Assembly (NCBI RefSeq): GCF_014646155.1
Contig: NZ_BMMX01000001.1
Span: 1,041,720 to 1,105,719, forward strand
Direction: 5' to 3'
Length of the DNA stretch: 64,000 nt
Source of the DNA: Mangrovihabitans endophyticus
GTDB lineage: Bacteria > Actinomycetota > Actinomycetes > Mycobacteriales > Micromonosporaceae
Of the stretch, positions 17,442 through 27,800 are shown one piece after another. The notes beneath the pieces are model-generated. The model was not told the origin of the DNA. It saw nothing but the letters and a program-made list of their open reading frames with translations, and made no database searches. The position numbers and the translations under genes are program-made. Positions within the stretch are counted from its first letter, which is position 1. Each line of letters opens with the position of its first letter.

Positions 17442-20400
17442 GCCGGGTGGAGGAGCGTTTCGCGGCGACCGCCGCACGCGTGCCGGACGCCGTCGCCGTG
17501 TGCGACGGCCCGGCGCGGATGCGGTACCGGGAACTGGCGGACGAGGCCGGCCGGCTGGCCGCGGACCTGCGCCGCCGGGGCGCCGGTCGCGGCGCACTCG
17601 TCGCCCTGGTGCTGGATCGCGGCCTGGATCTGGTCGTGGCGATGCTCGCCGTGCTCAAGACCGGTGCCGCCTTCGTGCCCGTCGATCCGGACCTGCCCGC
17701 CGCCCGGATCGGCTTCCTGCTGGACGACTCCGGCGCCGCGCTGGTGCTGACCCTGCGCCGGTGGCACGCCCGTGTGCCGTCCGGTCCGTTCGCCGTGCGG
17801 TGCCTCGACGACGGGCCGGACGATCCGGCCCCGGACGACCCGGCCCCGGACGACCCGGCCTTGGAGGACGCTGGCGCTGCCGGCGGTGCCGAGGACCTGG
17901 CGTACCTGATGTACACCTCGGGGTCCACCGGAACACCCAACGGCAGCCGCATCGCGCACCGCTCCGTCGTCCGGCTCGTCTGCGACACCGACTACGTGCG
18001 GATCGGCGCGCCGGACCGGGTCGCGAACGTGACAAGCGTCGGCTTCGACCCGGTGATGTTCGAGATCTGGGGCGCCCTGCTCAACGGCGCCTGCCTGGTG
18101 GTGCTGCCACCGGACCGCGTGCTGGACCCCGGCGCCCTCGCCGCCGACCTGCGCGCCCACCGCATCAGCGTGCTGTGGCTGACCGCCGGTCTGTTCCACA
18201 TGACCGCCGCCGCCGAACCGGGGGCGTTCGCCGGCCTGTCGGATCTGCTGGTGGGCGGCGAGCCGGTGGACGCCCACTGGATACGCCGCGTGCTCGCCGC
18301 CGGGCCGCCCCGGCGGTTGCTCAACGCGTACGGCCCGACCGAGGCCACCACGTTCGCCGCCTGGCACCTGGTGCGGCGGCTGGCACCGCAGGCGCGCACC
18401 GTCCCGATCGGCCGGCCCGTCGCCGGTGCCCGCTTGTACCTGCTCGACGAACTCCGCCGCCCGGTGCCCGCCGGAGTCACCGGGGAGATCTACATCGGCG
18501 GTGCCGGTGTGGCACGCGGGTACCACAACCGTCCCGCGCTCACCGCGCAACGGTTCGTGCCCGACCCGTTCGCCGGCCGCCCCGACGCCGTGATGTTCCG
18601 CAGCGGAGATCTCGGTCGGCGCCGGCCGGACGGGGAGGTCGAATACCTCGGCCGCCGCGACCGGCAGATCAAGCTCGACGGCGTGCGGATCGAACCGGGG
18701 GAGATCGAGACGGCCTTGCGCGGCTGCGCGGGAGTGCGGGAGTGCGTGGTGGCGCCGTACCGGGACCCGGCCGATGTGCCGCGTCTGGCCGCCTACGTGG
18801 TGCCGGAACCGGATCCGCCGGACGGCCCCCGCCGGGACGGTGCCGCGTCGGTGCAGCGATGGCGCGAGCTGTACGACGAGGTGATCTACGCGCGGCTCGG
18901 CGCCGAGACGCCGACCGGGGACGACCCCACGTTCAACCTCGCCAGTTGGGTGAGCAGCTACACCGGTTCGCCGCTGCCCGCCGGTCAGATGCGCGAACAG
19001 GTGACGCAGACCGTCGAGCGGGTGCTCGCGCTGCGGCCGGAACGGGTGCTGGACATCGGATGCGGCACCGGTCTGCTCCTGTTCCGCGTCGCGCCGCACT
19101 GCTCGGCGTACCTCGGAACCGACCTGTCCGCGACGGCCGTGCGGCACGTGAACGCCCTGCTCGACCGGCACCGGCCGGCGCTGCCGCAGGCCCGGGCCGA
19201 GCGCCGGGCTGCCGATGATGTCACCGGCCTGCCGCCGGGGGACTTCGACGTGGTGGTGCTCTCCTCGGTCGTGCAGCACTTCCCGGACGCCGGCTACCTG
19301 CTGCGCGTGCTGGCCGGCGCCCTCGACATGGTGGGTGACGGCGGCTGGATCTACCTCGCCGACGTACGCAGCCTTCCGCTGCTGGAGGCGTTCCACTCGT
19401 CGGTGGCGTTGCACCGGGCCGCGGAGCAGACCCCGGCGGCGACGGTACGCGGGGCGGCGCACCGCAGGCTGCGCCAGGAACCGGAACTGGTGCTGGATCC
19501 GCGGTTCTTCACCGCGCTTGCGGCCTGGGACGCTCGCGTGCGGACCGTTCACCTGCACCTCAAGCGCGGCAAGCACGACAACGAACTGACCCGCTTCCGG
19601 TACGACGTCCTGCTGCGCGTGGGTGACCCGGCGCGCGGCCCGCGGCCCGCGACCGAACCGCTGTGGCTGCCGTGGCGCGGGCTCGCCGAACTGACCGCGG
19701 CGGCGCGCCTGCGTCCCCGGCCGCCCGTGCTCGGGGTTCGGGGGGTGCCGAACGCCCGGGTGCTGGCCTGCGTCGAGCAGTCCCGGCTGCTGGCCGCCGG
19801 GGCGTCGGCCACCGCCGGGCGTGTCCGGGCCGCCGCGGCGCGCCGTTGCGCGGGCCGGGGCGTGCATCCGGAGACACTGTGGACACTCGGCGGTCGCCTG
19901 TCGTGGAGCGTCGAGGTGTGCTGCCCGGCCGATGGCGACCCGGAGACCTGTGACGTGGTGCTCCACGACACGGGCGCGGCGATGGTCCCGGCGCGCCACA
20001 CCGGCGGCGCCGACCCCCGGGCGTACGCCAACCATCCGCGGTCAATGCCGGCCACCACGCCGACGGCGGCCGGGCTGCGCCGGGAACTGGCACACCGGCT
20101 GCCCGCCGCGCTGGTGCCGTCCGCGATCATCATGCTGGACCGTGTGCCGTTGACCCCGAACGGCAAGGTGGACCGCGCCGCGCTGCCCGCCCCGGAACCG
20201 GCCGCGACCACGTCACCGCCGGGAGGTGCGGATGCCCGCGGCGCCACCGAACGCGCCGTGACGGCGGCCTTCGCGAAGGCGCTCGGGCTCGACCGGGTCG
20301 GTGCCACCGACAACTTCTTCGACCTCGGCGGCACCTCGCTGGCCGCCTCCGCGGTGGCCGCCCGGCTGCGCCGGGACCTGGGCGCGGACGTCTCGGTGGT

Positions 20401-20548
20401 GTACCTGTTCGACACGCCGACCGCGCGCGGTCTCGCCGCGACGATCGACCGGGCGGACGCCACCGGGCCACCGGGCGACGGCGGCCGGGACGACCCGGCG
20501 TGGGCGCGCGGCCGGGCACGCCGGCACCGCAGCGGTGGCGCGACGTGA
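17438..20548 (+). CDS. NRPS module A-nMT-PCP (N-methyl amino acid loading)
   Basis: 1036 residues. The adenylation domain spans residues ~5-450, with A3 at ~158 (YTSGSTGTPNG), A5 NAYGPTEATT and A8 KLDGVRIEPGEIE. An N-methyltransferase is inserted between A8 and A10: typical FNLASWVSSYTGSPLP entry, SAM motif VLDIGCGTGLLLF at ~536. A10 NGKVDR is at ~906. A peptidyl carrier domain ends the protein, with pantetheine Ser in LGGTSLA (~964). My alignment of the pocket reads D-P-F-W-L-G-A-T-F plus Lys, closest by eye to valine-type codes, so a small aliphatic residue is a weak guess. The A3 Lys is Asn. No condensation domain precedes it, so it likely primes the line with an N-methyl amino acid. Confidence 0.9.
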   Translation: MSRVEERFAATAARVPDAVAVCDGPARMRYRELADEAGRLAADLRRRGAGRGALVALVLDRGLDLVVAMLAVLKTGAAFVPVDPDLPAARIGFLLDDSGAALVLTLRRWHARVPSGPFAVRCLDDGPDDPAPDDPAPDDPALEDAGAAGGAEDLAYLMYTSGSTGTPNGSRIAHRSVVRLVCDTDYVRIGAPDRVANVTSVGFDPVMFEIWGALLNGACLVVLPPDRVLDPGALAADLRAHRISVLWLTAGLFHMTAAAEPGAFAGLSDLLVGGEPVDAHWIRRVLAAGPPRRLLNAYGPTEATTFAAWHLVRRLAPQARTVPIGRPVAGARLYLLDELRRPVPAGVTGEIYIGGAGVARGYHNRPALTAQRFVPDPFAGRPDAVMFRSGDLGRRRPDGEVEYLGRRDRQIKLDGVRIEPGEIETALRGCAGVRECVVAPYRDPADVPRLAAYVVPEPDPPDGPRRDGAASVQRWRELYDEVIYARLGAETPTGDDPTFNLASWVSSYTGSPLPAGQMREQVTQTVERVLALRPERVLDIGCGTGLLLFRVAPHCSAYLGTDLSATAVRHVNALLDRHRPALPQARAERRAADDVTGLPPGDFDVVVLSSVVQHFPDAGYLLRVLAGALDMVGDGGWIYLADVRSLPLLEAFHSSVALHRAAEQTPAATVRGAAHRRLRQEPELVLDPRFFTALAAWDARVRTVHLHLKRGKHDNELTRFRYDVLLRVGDPARGPRPATEPLWLPWRGLAELTAAARLRPRPPVLGVRGVPNARVLACVEQSRLLAAGASATAGRVRAAAARRCAGRGVHPETLWTLGGRLSWSVEVCCPADGDPETCDVVLHDTGAAMVPARHTGGADPRAYANHPRSMPATTPTAAGLRRELAHRLPAALVPSAIIMLDRVPLTPNGKVDRAALPAPEPAATTSPPGGADARGATERAVTAAFAKALGLDRVGATDNFFDLGGTSLAASAVAARLRRDLGADVSVVYLFDTPTARGLAATIDRADATGPPGDGGRDDPAWARGRARRHRSGGAT
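17819..17863. repeat. 15-bp tandem repeat in A-domain loop
   Basis: Three imperfect copies of GACGACCCGGCCCCG encode repeated DDPAP in a surface loop before A3 of the NRPS. This is probably a flexible low-complexity linker. Confidence 0.6.
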
Positions 20549-23500
20549 ACGCCGACCCGGACGTCGCCGTCGTCGGCCTCGCATGCCAGGTGCCCGGCGC
20601 GCCGGACGCCGACCGGTACTGGGCGAACCTGCGCGCCGGGGTGGAGTCGGTCACCGTCTTCGACGCTGCGGAACTGCGCGCGGCCGGCGTGGACGACGCG
20701 CTGCGGACCCGGCCCGACTACGTGCCGGCCGCGCCGGTGCTGGCCGACCCCTCCCTGTTCGACGCGGACTTCTTCGGCTATTCCCACCGCGAGGCGTGTG
20801 CCCTCGACCCGCAGCACCGGCTTTTCCTGGAATGCGCCTGGGCAGCGATGGAACACGCCGGATACGCCCCGGGCCGGCAGACCGGGCCGGTGGGTGTCTA
20901 CGGCGGGTCGGCTCTCAACTCGTATCTGCTGTTCAGCGGTCTGCTGCCGCGGCTGTCCGACGACTACCTGTTCACGCTCACCGCCAGCGACAAGGACTTC
21001 CTGGCCACCCGCGTCTCGTACAAACTCGGGCTGACCGGGCCCAGCCTGACCGTGCAGACGGCCTGCTCGACCTCGCTTGTCGCGGTGCATCTCGCGGTGC
21101 GTGCCCTGCTCGCGGGCGAGTGCGACATGGCGCTGGCCGGCGGGGTGTCGGTGCGCGTGCCGCACCGCGTCGGCTACCTGCACGACGGCGGCCATATGCT
21201 GAGCGCCGACGGCCACTGCCGGCCGTTCGACGCCGCCGCGGGCGGCACCCTGTTCGGCAGCGGTGCCGGGATCGTGGTGCTGAAGCGGCTGGACGACGCC
21301 CGTGCGCAGCACGACACGGTGCACGCGGTGGTCCGGGGCAGCGCGGTCAACAACGACGGCGCGGACAAGGCGGGGTTCAGTGCGCCGAGCGTGCGCCGCC
21401 AGGCGGACGCGGTCGTCGAGGCGTTGGGCGCGGCCGACGTGGACCCGGCGACGGTGGCCTACGTCGAGGCGCACGGCACCGGCACGCGGGTGGGTGACCC
21501 GATCGAGGTGGCCGCGCTGACCCGCGCCTACCGCCGGTTCACCCGCGCGCGGGGCTTCTGCGCGCTCGGCTCGGTCAAGTCCAACGTGGGCCATCTCGAC
21601 GCGGCGGCCGGCGTCACCGGCCTGATCAAGGCGGTGCTGGCGCTGCGCCACGGCGAGATCCCGCCGACGTTGCACTTTCGGCACGCGAATCCCGACCTGC
21701 GGCTGGACGAGACCCCGTTCCGGGTGGCGGACCGGCTCGAACCCTGGCCGGCCGGCGCGGGGCCGCGGCGGGCCGCGGTGAACGCGCTCGGCGTCGGTGG
21801 CACCAACGCGCACGTGGTCCTGCAGGAGGCGCCTGCCCCGCCGGAACCGGCCGCGTCGGTTCCGGCGCGGCCGGTGGTGCTGCTGGCGGTGTCCGCCCGC
21901 ACCCCGCACGCCCTGGCCACGCTGTCCGGCGCGGTGGCCGACCATCTCGCCGCCCACGGCGACGCTCACCTGGCCGACGCGGCGTACACGCTGCAAGTGG
22001 GCCGGGCGGCTTTCGCCTGCCGCGGGTCCGCCGTCGCACGCACCGCGGCGGAGGCGGCGGAAGCCTTACGCGCGGCCGGTTCCCGCCGCATGCCCGCCGC
22101 ACCGGCCCGCGCCGCCCCGCCGCCCGCGGTGGTCTTCCTGCTGCCCGGCCAGGGTGCGCCGGATGCCGGTGTGGGCGCCGGGCTATACCGGCACGAACCG
22201 GTGTTCCGGGCAGGCGTGGACCGCTGCGCCGACCACTTCGCGTCCCATATGGACACCGATCTGCGCACGCTCGTGGAGCGGGGTGCGCAGCCGCGGGGCG
22301 GCGCCGCCACCCAGGCGGCCGTGTTCACCCTCGGGTACGCGCTGGCCAGCCTCTGGGAGTCGTGGGGAGTGCACCCGGCCGCACTCGTCGGGCACAGCCT
22401 CGGCGAGTTCGTCGCCGCGTGCCTCGCCGGGGTGTTCCCGCTGGAGGCCGCCGCCCGGGTGGTGGCCGCACGCGGCCGGCTCGTCGACACGGTGCCGGCC
22501 GGCGCGATGCTCGCCGTGCCGCTGTCCGAGGAACGCACGCGTGCGCATCTGCGCGACGGTCTCACGGTGGCGGCCGTCAACGCCCCCGCCCAATGCGTGG
22601 TCGCGGGGCCGCTCGACGCGGTCGCGGAACTGGCCGACCGGCTCCGCCGGCAAGCGGTGCCGGCGCGCCGGTTGCCGGTGACCCACGCGTTCCACTCCGC
22701 GATGATGGAACCGATCATCGCGCCGTTGCGCGCGTCGGTGTGCCAGGTGTCACCCGCTGCGCCCCGGATTCCGTTGGTCTCCACGGTGACCGGTGCCTGG
22801 ATGCGTGACGCGGAAGCCACCTCAGCGGACTATTGGGCCCGGCACCTGCGCCGGCCCGTGCGGTTCGCGGACAGCCTGCGCACGCTGGCCGGGCTCGGCC
22901 GCTACGTGCTGCTGGAGGTGGGTGCCGGCGGGGCGCTCGGCGGGCCGGCCCGGCAACAGCCCGGCCCGCTGGCGGTGGTCGACGGCCCGTCCGGCGACGA
23001 CGCGCCATCGGTGGTGCGCGCCCTGGGCCGGCTGTGGGAGGCGGGCGTGGATCCGGACTGGGCGGCGTTCTCGGCCGGGCAGCCGCGCCGCCGGATACCG
23101 TTGCCCGGCCACCCGATGCGCCGTCGCCGGTGCTGGATCGACGCGCCACCCGCCGACGTGGACCCGGAGCCGCCCGAAGCCCACGCCGGGACGCTCCCGG
23201 ACCGCCCCGCCGCCGCGTCCGGCACCGCGGCACCCGCCAAGTCCGGCACCGCGGCACCCGCCGAGTCCGGCACCGCGGCGCCGGACGCCGATGCCACCGC
23301 GGATGCCCGGGATGCGGCCGCGCCTCGCACTGCCACCGAGGCCGTCGTCATCGCGGTCTGGCGGGCGGTGCTGGGCGACGTCCCCATCGGCCCGCGGGAC
23401 AACTTCTACCACCTGGGCGGGCACTCTCTGCTGCTGACGCGGGTGGCCGCCCGGCTGAACGGGACGTTCCGGATCGACCTGCCGCTGCTGACGCTGATGG

Positions 23501-23595
23501 AAGCGCCCACGGTCGAGGAACTGGCCGCGCGCATCGACGACGTCTTCCGCTTCGGCAGCCGTCCCACCGCACCGGCACGAAGGAGAACGACATGA
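20545..23595 (+). CDS. PKS module KS-AT-ACP (malonyl-type)
   Basis: 1016 residues from GTG 20545, a GTGA overlap with the NRPS stop. KS occupies ~1-430: active Cys in TACSTSL (~172), His in EAHGTGT and SNVGHLD. AT spans ~530-830: nucleophile in GHSLGEFVAA (~615), and HAFH in VTHAFHS (~714) predicting malonyl-CoA. ACP lies at ~925-1000, with Ser in LGGHSLLL (~957). No KR, DH, ER or TE is present. A 24-bp tandem repeat encodes the linker before the ACP. Following an A-nMT-PCP, the KS probably elongates the N-methyl aminoacyl group by two carbons; the beta-keto product would then be reduced by the trans KR. Confidence 0.92.
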   Translation: MNADPDVAVVGLACQVPGAPDADRYWANLRAGVESVTVFDAAELRAAGVDDALRTRPDYVPAAPVLADPSLFDADFFGYSHREACALDPQHRLFLECAWAAMEHAGYAPGRQTGPVGVYGGSALNSYLLFSGLLPRLSDDYLFTLTASDKDFLATRVSYKLGLTGPSLTVQTACSTSLVAVHLAVRALLAGECDMALAGGVSVRVPHRVGYLHDGGHMLSADGHCRPFDAAAGGTLFGSGAGIVVLKRLDDARAQHDTVHAVVRGSAVNNDGADKAGFSAPSVRRQADAVVEALGAADVDPATVAYVEAHGTGTRVGDPIEVAALTRAYRRFTRARGFCALGSVKSNVGHLDAAAGVTGLIKAVLALRHGEIPPTLHFRHANPDLRLDETPFRVADRLEPWPAGAGPRRAAVNALGVGGTNAHVVLQEAPAPPEPAASVPARPVVLLAVSARTPHALATLSGAVADHLAAHGDAHLADAAYTLQVGRAAFACRGSAVARTAAEAAEALRAAGSRRMPAAPARAAPPPAVVFLLPGQGAPDAGVGAGLYRHEPVFRAGVDRCADHFASHMDTDLRTLVERGAQPRGGAATQAAVFTLGYALASLWESWGVHPAALVGHSLGEFVAACLAGVFPLEAAARVVAARGRLVDTVPAGAMLAVPLSEERTRAHLRDGLTVAAVNAPAQCVVAGPLDAVAELADRLRRQAVPARRLPVTHAFHSAMMEPIIAPLRASVCQVSPAAPRIPLVSTVTGAWMRDAEATSADYWARHLRRPVRFADSLRTLAGLGRYVLLEVGAGGALGGPARQQPGPLAVVDGPSGDDAPSVVRALGRLWEAGVDPDWAAFSAGQPRRRIPLPGHPMRRRRCWIDAPPADVDPEPPEAHAGTLPDRPAAASGTAAPAKSGTAAPAESGTAAPDADATADARDAAAPRTATEAVVIAVWRAVLGDVPIGPRDNFYHLGGHSLLLTRVAARLNGTFRIDLPLLTLMEAPTVEELAARIDDVFRFGSRPTAPARRRTT
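23218..23280. repeat. 24-bp tandem repeat in AT-ACP linker
   Basis: Two full copies and a partial third copy of a 24-base unit beginning TCCGGCACCGCGGCACCC (23218-23241, 23242-23265, 23266-23280) encode repeated SGTAAPAK/E. It is an Ala/Pro linker that gives the ACP reach. Confidence 0.75.
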
Positions 23596-24878
23596 GTGTC
23601 CCGCAGTGGTGGACGCGCGTGACCGGCGAGGTCCGTGCGGAACACGAGACAGACCCGGCGCAGTTGCCGGGCGCCACCTTCGCCGTGCAGACCGGCTCCG
23701 ACGAGCCGCTGTTCGGCAGCGTCGGCTCCGGCTGGTCGCCGCGCACCATCTGCGCGATCGGCACCATGACCAAGGCCTTCACCGGCACCGCGGTGCTGCT
23801 CGCGCTGGAGGAACACGGTCTGCTTGAGGTGGACACCGAGGTGTGGCGGCTGCCCGGCATGCGCGCGTACGCCGAGCATCCGGGCAAGAGCCGCATCCAG
23901 GTGCGGCACCTGTTGCAGCACACCGCGGGACTGCCGTCGATCCAGCCCTACACGGACAGCCCGAAGAGCCCCTGCAACGATCCGGACGGTCCACCGCCGT
24001 ACTGCCCGCAGGCCAGCGTCGCGCTCGGGCCCACCGGCACCTACACCTGCTACCCCGGCGGCGCGAACGAATACATGGTCGCCGACGGGCACTGCCAGCC
24101 TGCCCGCACGCTGACCCTGGACCAGGTCAGCGAGCATCTGATGCGCACGTACGAGCCGGTGACCGAACCCGGCGCCGCCTACCTCTACAGCACCATCGGC
24201 TACGTGATCGCCGCGCGCATCGTGGAGTCGTTGTCCGGCCAGTCCGTGAACCGGTTCCTGCACGAGCGGGTCTTCGCACCGCTGGGCATGACGGACTCCT
24301 TCTTCATCGCCCAGCCCACCGGAGACCCGGATCTGGACGCACGGATGGACGACGGGGTGAGCGCCGGGCAGCGCGCCCGGATCGCGGATGTCGCGCTGGT
24401 CACCCGGGACGGTCTGATGCCACCCGAGGTGAGTCCCGGGCCGGACGGCCGCTGGGACAAGTACCGCCGCGGGTGGCGCTTCGTCTTTCCGGACGGCGGC
24501 ATGTACACCACCGTCGTGGACCTGATGCGGTTCCTGCGTGTGGTGCGCGACAGGGGTCGCGACGGCGACCGCCGGGTGCTGTCCGATCGGGTGGCCGCCC
24601 TGCTCGCCGACGACCAGGGACACGGGCACACCATGGGCTTCGGCTATCGCACCCAGGCCACCCCGTACGGGCAAGGGGTGGACACCCTGGAACAGCTCGG
24701 CGGCATGATGACGTACTGCTGGCTGGAGCCCCGGTCGGAGCCGTCGCTGATCGGTGTTTTCCTCAGCCAGCGGCTGCCCAACATCGTGATCAACCCGAAC
24801 ATGGGTGCGGCGATGAAGGTGATCTTCCGGGTCTTCGTCCCCGGCGTGACCGGCGCGGTGCGGGCCGGTCAGCGATGA
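23592..24878 (+). CDS. Beta-lactamase-related hydrolase homologue with Thr in place of catalytic Ser
   Basis: 428 residues from ATG 23592, overlapping the PKS stop by 4 bases; GGAGAACG lies upstream. It is clearly paralogous to the 16167 protein along its length: VRHLLQHTAGLPS, then YLYSTIGYVIAARIVESLSG, PLGMTDSFF and GVFLSQRLPN. Where the paralogue has ASMSK, this protein reads GTMTK (ACC codon), so the nucleophile would be Thr. A Thr nucleophile could be slow or altered, or this could be a pseudoenzyme that binds a chain or partner. Its place between two PKS genes, with 4-base overlaps on both sides, suggests stoichiometric involvement in the assembly line. Confidence 0.85.
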   Translation: MSVPQWWTRVTGEVRAEHETDPAQLPGATFAVQTGSDEPLFGSVGSGWSPRTICAIGTMTKAFTGTAVLLALEEHGLLEVDTEVWRLPGMRAYAEHPGKSRIQVRHLLQHTAGLPSIQPYTDSPKSPCNDPDGPPPYCPQASVALGPTGTYTCYPGGANEYMVADGHCQPARTLTLDQVSEHLMRTYEPVTEPGAAYLYSTIGYVIAARIVESLSGQSVNRFLHERVFAPLGMTDSFFIAQPTGDPDLDARMDDGVSAGQRARIADVALVTRDGLMPPEVSPGPDGRWDKYRRGWRFVFPDGGMYTTVVDLMRFLRVVRDRGRDGDRRVLSDRVAALLADDQGHGHTMGFGYRTQATPYGQGVDTLEQLGGMMTYCWLEPRSEPSLIGVFLSQRLPNIVINPNMGAAMKVIFRVFVPGVTGAVRAGQR

Positions 24879-27800
24879 GTGGCGACCGGCCGCAGTTCGC
24901 AGGGTGGGCCGCCCGTCTTCGCCCGGCCGGCTCCGGCGGTGACCGGTGGACCGTCTCGCTGAGCCTGGCCGCCCAGCCGAACCTCGCCGGCCACGTGGTG
25001 CAGGGCGTGCCGGTGCTGCCCGGTTCCGTGCACGTCGAGCTGGCGCGGGCCGCCGCCGCGGCGACCGGCGGGAACCGCCCGGAGACTCTGCGCCATGTGC
25101 GTTTCCTGCGCTTCTTCGTGGTGCCCCGGGACGAGCCGCGCGACCTGCGGATCACCGTGACGCCGGTGCCGGGCGGCCGGGAGGTCGCCGTCACCGGCGC
25201 GGACACCGGAATCCGGCACGCCGTCGCGCACGTGCCGGATCCGGCGGCATCCGTGGACGCCGGTGACGACGCACCGCCGGCCGGCCAGGCCGATGCGGTG
25301 TGGCGTGGTGGTCGCGCGCTGACCGGTGACCGGCTGTACGCCGGGATGCGCGACGCGGGAAACCGGTTCGGTCCCGGCTTCCGTGCGATCACCCAGTGCC
25401 GCGTCGGCGCAGGCGAGGCCGTGGCCCTGATCACCGGTGTGGACACCGACGGTGCCGTCGTCATGGACGCGGCCATGCAGGTGCTGGCGGCGGCCGTCGG
25501 CCCGGACCGGCCCGGCACCCTGGTGCTGGCCGGCGCCGACATGCTGCACCTGCCCGGCCGTCCGGTGCGCCGCGTGCACGCGCGTCTGCGTCCGGAGGCG
25601 ACGGACGGCGACATCGTCGGTGATGTGCGGCTGTTGGACTCCGGTGGCCGGAACGCCGGCGCGCTCTGCGGGGTGCGGTTGCGCCGGCTGTCCGCTGCTG
25701 CCGAGGAGAAGCCGCCGCCCGCCACCCGCCCCCGCGTGGTGGTGGCCGCCACCTTCACCGCCGAACCCCTCGCCGACGCGCTCGCCTTCTGGCTGGACAC
25801 GCTGGGCCTGGACGCGGATGTCGCCTTCGCCCCGTACCGGCAGGTCTATCAGCAGCTCCTCGACCCCGACAGCCTGCTGTGCACGAACACCGGCCCGGCC
25901 AACGTGATCCTGGTCCGCGCGAGCGACCTCACCCCGGCGGTCGGCGACGGGGCCCGCTACCACCTGCCCGAGGTCGGCGATGTGGCACATCTGCACGAGT
26001 ACGAGACCGCCTTCCTCTACGACGAGATCTTCGTCCGGCGGTCCTACCTGCGGCACGGCATCGTGTTGCCGGACGACGCGGTGGTGGTGGACGTGGGCGC
26101 CAACATCGGGCTGTTCACGCTGTTCGTGCACCACGAGTGCGCCGCGGCCCGGGTGTACGCGTTCGAGCCGTCCCCGGATGCCGCCGACGCCTTGCGGCGC
26201 AACGTCGCGACGCACGGCCCGGCCACCCGGGTGTTCGAGGCGGGCCTGGCCGAGGCGGACGGCGAGCGTCCGTTCACCGATTATCGCAACGCCAGCGTCT
26301 TCTCGGGGTTCGCGGCCGACGCGGTGCGTGACCGGGCGGCGGTCCGGGCGGTGGCCGGCAACGTGCTGCGGAGCGTGGGCGGGACGCACCTCACCGGCCT
26401 GCATGCGGTGCTGGACCGCCTGACGGGTGACCGCCTGGACGCCCGGACCCTGCACCGCAAGGTCACCACACTGTCGCGGGTCTGGCGCGCGGAGGGCCTG
26501 ACCCGGGTCGATCTGCTGAAGATCGACGCGGAGGGGTACGAGGAACGGGTGCTGCGCGGCATCGCGGACGAGCATTGGCCGGCGATCCGCCAGGTGGTGG
26601 TGGAGGCGCACGACCCGGACCGGGTCCGGCGGGTGCGGGACATCCTGGCGGCGCGCGGTTTCACCGTCGTGGCCGACGACGACGCGATGCTGCGCGGCAC
26701 CGGGTACGCCGGGATCTTCGCGCGCCGGCCCGCGGCGCGATCCTCCGGGCCGCCCGCCCGCCGGTCCCGCCGGCACGCACCCTCGTCGTTGCGGCACAAC
26801 GTCGACGACCTGGTGCGGGCGGCGCGCCGGGCGGCCGAGACGACGGCGGTCCCGCTCGTCGTGGTGCTCTGCCCCCCGCCGGCGCCCGAGCGGCGCGATC
26901 CGGCGCAGCGGCGGCGTCTGGACCGCGCGCAGCACCGGATCTGCGAGGGACTGGCCGGGATCCCCGGGGTGCAGGTGGTCACCGCGCGGGACGTGCGGCG
27001 TGCCCACCCGGTGCGGCACGTCGACGCGCCACGCGCCGAGGAGCTGGGCGGTGTCCCGTACACCGGCCGGTTCTTCGCGGCGGTGGGGACGCTCGTCGCA
27101 CGCCGGATCCTCGCGGCCGGCCGCCCACCGGCCAAGGTGCTCGTGCTCGACTGCGACGAGACGCTGTGGGCCGGACGGTGCGGCGAGGACGGGCCGCGCG
27201 GCGTCCGCCTGGAGGCGCCGCACCGGGCGGTGCAGGAATTCGCGTTGCGGCAGCGCGCCGCGGGCACGCTGCTGTGCCTGTGCAGCCGCAACAACGCCGC
27301 CGACGTTTTCGCGGTGTTCGCCGCCCGTGACGATCTGCCGTTGCGGCCGGAGCACCTGGCGGCGTGGCGGCTGAACTGGGCGGCGAAGTCGGACAACCTG
27401 GCCGCCCTGGCCGCCGAGCTCGGGGTCGGCACCGACGCGATGGTGCTGCTGGACGACGATCCGGTGGAGTGTGCCGAGGTGCGCGCGCACCGGCCCGAGG
27501 CGCTGACCGTGTGCCTGCCGTCCGGACCGGACCCGGTCGCGGCGGTGCTGCGACACCTGTGGGCCTTCGACCGGGCCGACGTCACCGGCGAGGACCGCAC
27601 CCGCGCGCGGTGGTACCGCACCGAGCGGGACCGTGCGGCGGCCCGTTCCGGCGCGCTGGACTTCGCCTCCTTCCTGGCCGGGCTCGACCTGCGGGTGGTG
27701 GTGGCCCCGGCGACGCCCGCGGATCTGCCCCGCATCGCGCAACTGACCCAACGCACCCATCAGTTCACCACCACGGCGGCCCGGTTCGGCCCGGCTGGGC

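Noticed and set aside
16167..24878. Serine hydrolases as beta-lactam resistance genes
   Set aside because: Neither has a signal peptide, both are embedded in a biosynthetic operon with 4-base overlaps, and one lacks the catalytic Ser.
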